From: Desulfobacteraceae bacterium
GTDB lineage: Bacteria; Desulfobacterota; Desulfobulbia; Desulfobulbales; Desulfobulbaceae
Assembly: GCA_022837185.1 (NCBI GenBank)
Contig: JALHJD010000152.1
Span: forward strand, 1-7,155
DNA length: 7,155 nt
Reading direction: 5' to 3'
How positions within the stretch are numbered: position 1 is the first letter of the stretch; the number at the start of each line of letters is the position of its first letter. Positions 6,581 through 7,155 of this stretch are shown here, in pieces. The notes below the pieces were generated by a model. It saw only the letters and a program-made list of their open reading frames with translations. It had not been told where the DNA came from and did not search any database. The position numbers and the translations under genes were made by a program.

Positions 6581-7155
6581 TCAACCGGTGCGGCCCAGTG
6601 TTTTTCGTATCTTGTCCCGCAGGGCAGCGGCAAGCTGCCTGGCAAGACTCCTGACTCCGGGGGACAGGTTCCCGGCCAGGGCGTTCCTCACCTCCTGCAG
6701 CTCCCGTTCGAGCTCGACGAGGCGGTCGGCCCCCGCCGCGGCAAAGGGCCTGCTCTCCTCGGGAAGCGCGGCAAGCATGTACTTGCGGATCAGCTCCCTG
6801 TCCTGCTCCCTGCCTGTGATTGCCGCCTCACTCAGGGTGTTGCCCGAATGGATCCTGTAGTAGAGCAGTTTTTCGTCGGCAAGATATCGCACTTTGCCGG
6901 GATACGCCAGCATCATCCGAAAAATGTAATCGTAGTCATGCAGGTAGCGGAGGGAGCAGAACTTCCCGACTTTCCGGACCGCCTCGGCGGTCATGAACAG
7001 GTACGAGGTGGTCACCATGAAGTTGCCCTTGAGAAAGGCCACATACAGGTCGCCGCACTGCCGGTGGAATTCCCTGTTTTTTTGGTGCCAGACATTCCAG
7101 CCGAATTCCGGGTCGCTGAACTCCAGTCCTTCATCCGAGATGGGCACCACGTCGG
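6581..7155 (-). CDS. GT2-family glycosyltransferase, C-terminal part, cut by the right edge
   Basis: The 190 visible residues are the second half of a GT-A fold glycosyltransferase of family GT2, which adds a sugar from a nucleotide-sugar donor to a glycan acceptor in the cytoplasm. The segment GNFMVTTSYLFMTAEAVRKV with the following GKF is the acceptor-side strand typical of this family. YLHDYDYIFRMML holds the HDYD motif (6929-6940), in the place of the family's catalytic-base region. KVRYLADEKLLYYRIHSGNT is the usual strand-loop before the GT2 C-terminus. After the catalytic domain comes a tail with a probable short coiled coil (ADRLVELERELQEVRNAL) and a basic C-terminus, which might aid dimerisation or membrane binding. 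The N-terminal nucleotide-binding part with its DxD motif lies outside the window. The TGA at 6581-6583 ends it 61 bases before the HAD-like gene. The sugar specificity is not readable. Confidence 0.88.
   Translation of the reverse strand, partial: DVVPISDEGLEFSDPEFGWNVWHQKNREFHRQCGDLYVAFLKGNFMVTTSYLFMTAEAVRKVGKFCSLRYLHDYDYIFRMMLAYPGKVRYLADEKLLYYRIHSGNTLSEAAITGREQDRELIRKYMLAALPEESRPFAAAGADRLVELERELQEVRNALAGNLSPGVRSLARQLAAALRDKIRKTLGRTG

Noticed and set aside
6520..6645. N-terminal extension of the HAD-like protein from an ATG at 6645
   Set aside because: It would overlap the GT2 gene end by 65 bases, and the added 42 residues look like non-coding translation; the ATG at 6519 has a ribosome site.

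Overview
This is a bacterial window from a surface-polysaccharide biosynthesis locus. Every gene I can support lies on the minus strand, so the transcript reads from high to low coordinates. Coding density is high, intergenic gaps are short, two genes start with GTG, and the protein families present (GT2 and GT4 glycosyltransferases, a membrane acyltransferase-3, a HAD-like protein of the glycan-cluster type and a GlpD/GlpA-like flavoprotein) are typical of exopolysaccharide, capsule or O-antigen loci. The base composition (about 50-65% GC by gene, from hand counts of sampled lines) and the family mix would fit a Gram-negative environmental bacterium, possibly of the Desulfobacterota type. That placement is a guess, because no phylogenetic marker is present.

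In transcription order: (1) the C-terminal part of a GT2 glycosyltransferase enters from the right edge and stops at 6581. (2) A 61-base gap holds a strong GC-rich hairpin. (3) A 692-residue HAD-like protein (COG5610-like) occupies 6519-4441. (4) After 23 bases comes a 93-residue protein I do not recognise (4417-4136). (5) Three bases later a 545-residue acyltransferase-3 protein starts with GTG (4132-2495); it carries an extra extracytoplasmic domain at its N-terminus. (6) A 147-base gap contains a weak terminator-like hairpin. (7) A 559-residue FAD-dependent glycerol-3-phosphate dehydrogenase family protein follows (2347-668). (8) After 51 bases a GT4 glycosyltransferase starts with GTG at 616 and runs off the left edge with 205 residues visible.

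Taken together, the two glycosyltransferases would add sugars to a lipid-linked precursor, and the acyltransferase would O-acylate the sugar at the membrane. The roles of the HAD-like protein and the flavoprotein are open. The most interesting points are the GlpD-like gene inside a glycan locus, with changes in its family motifs; the HAD domain without the usual second catalytic aspartate, joined to a large uncharacterised C-terminal region; and the unusual N-terminal domain of the acyltransferase. I saw no RNA genes, insertion sequences, CRISPR arrays or attachment sites. No gene-free stretch exceeds 300 bases.
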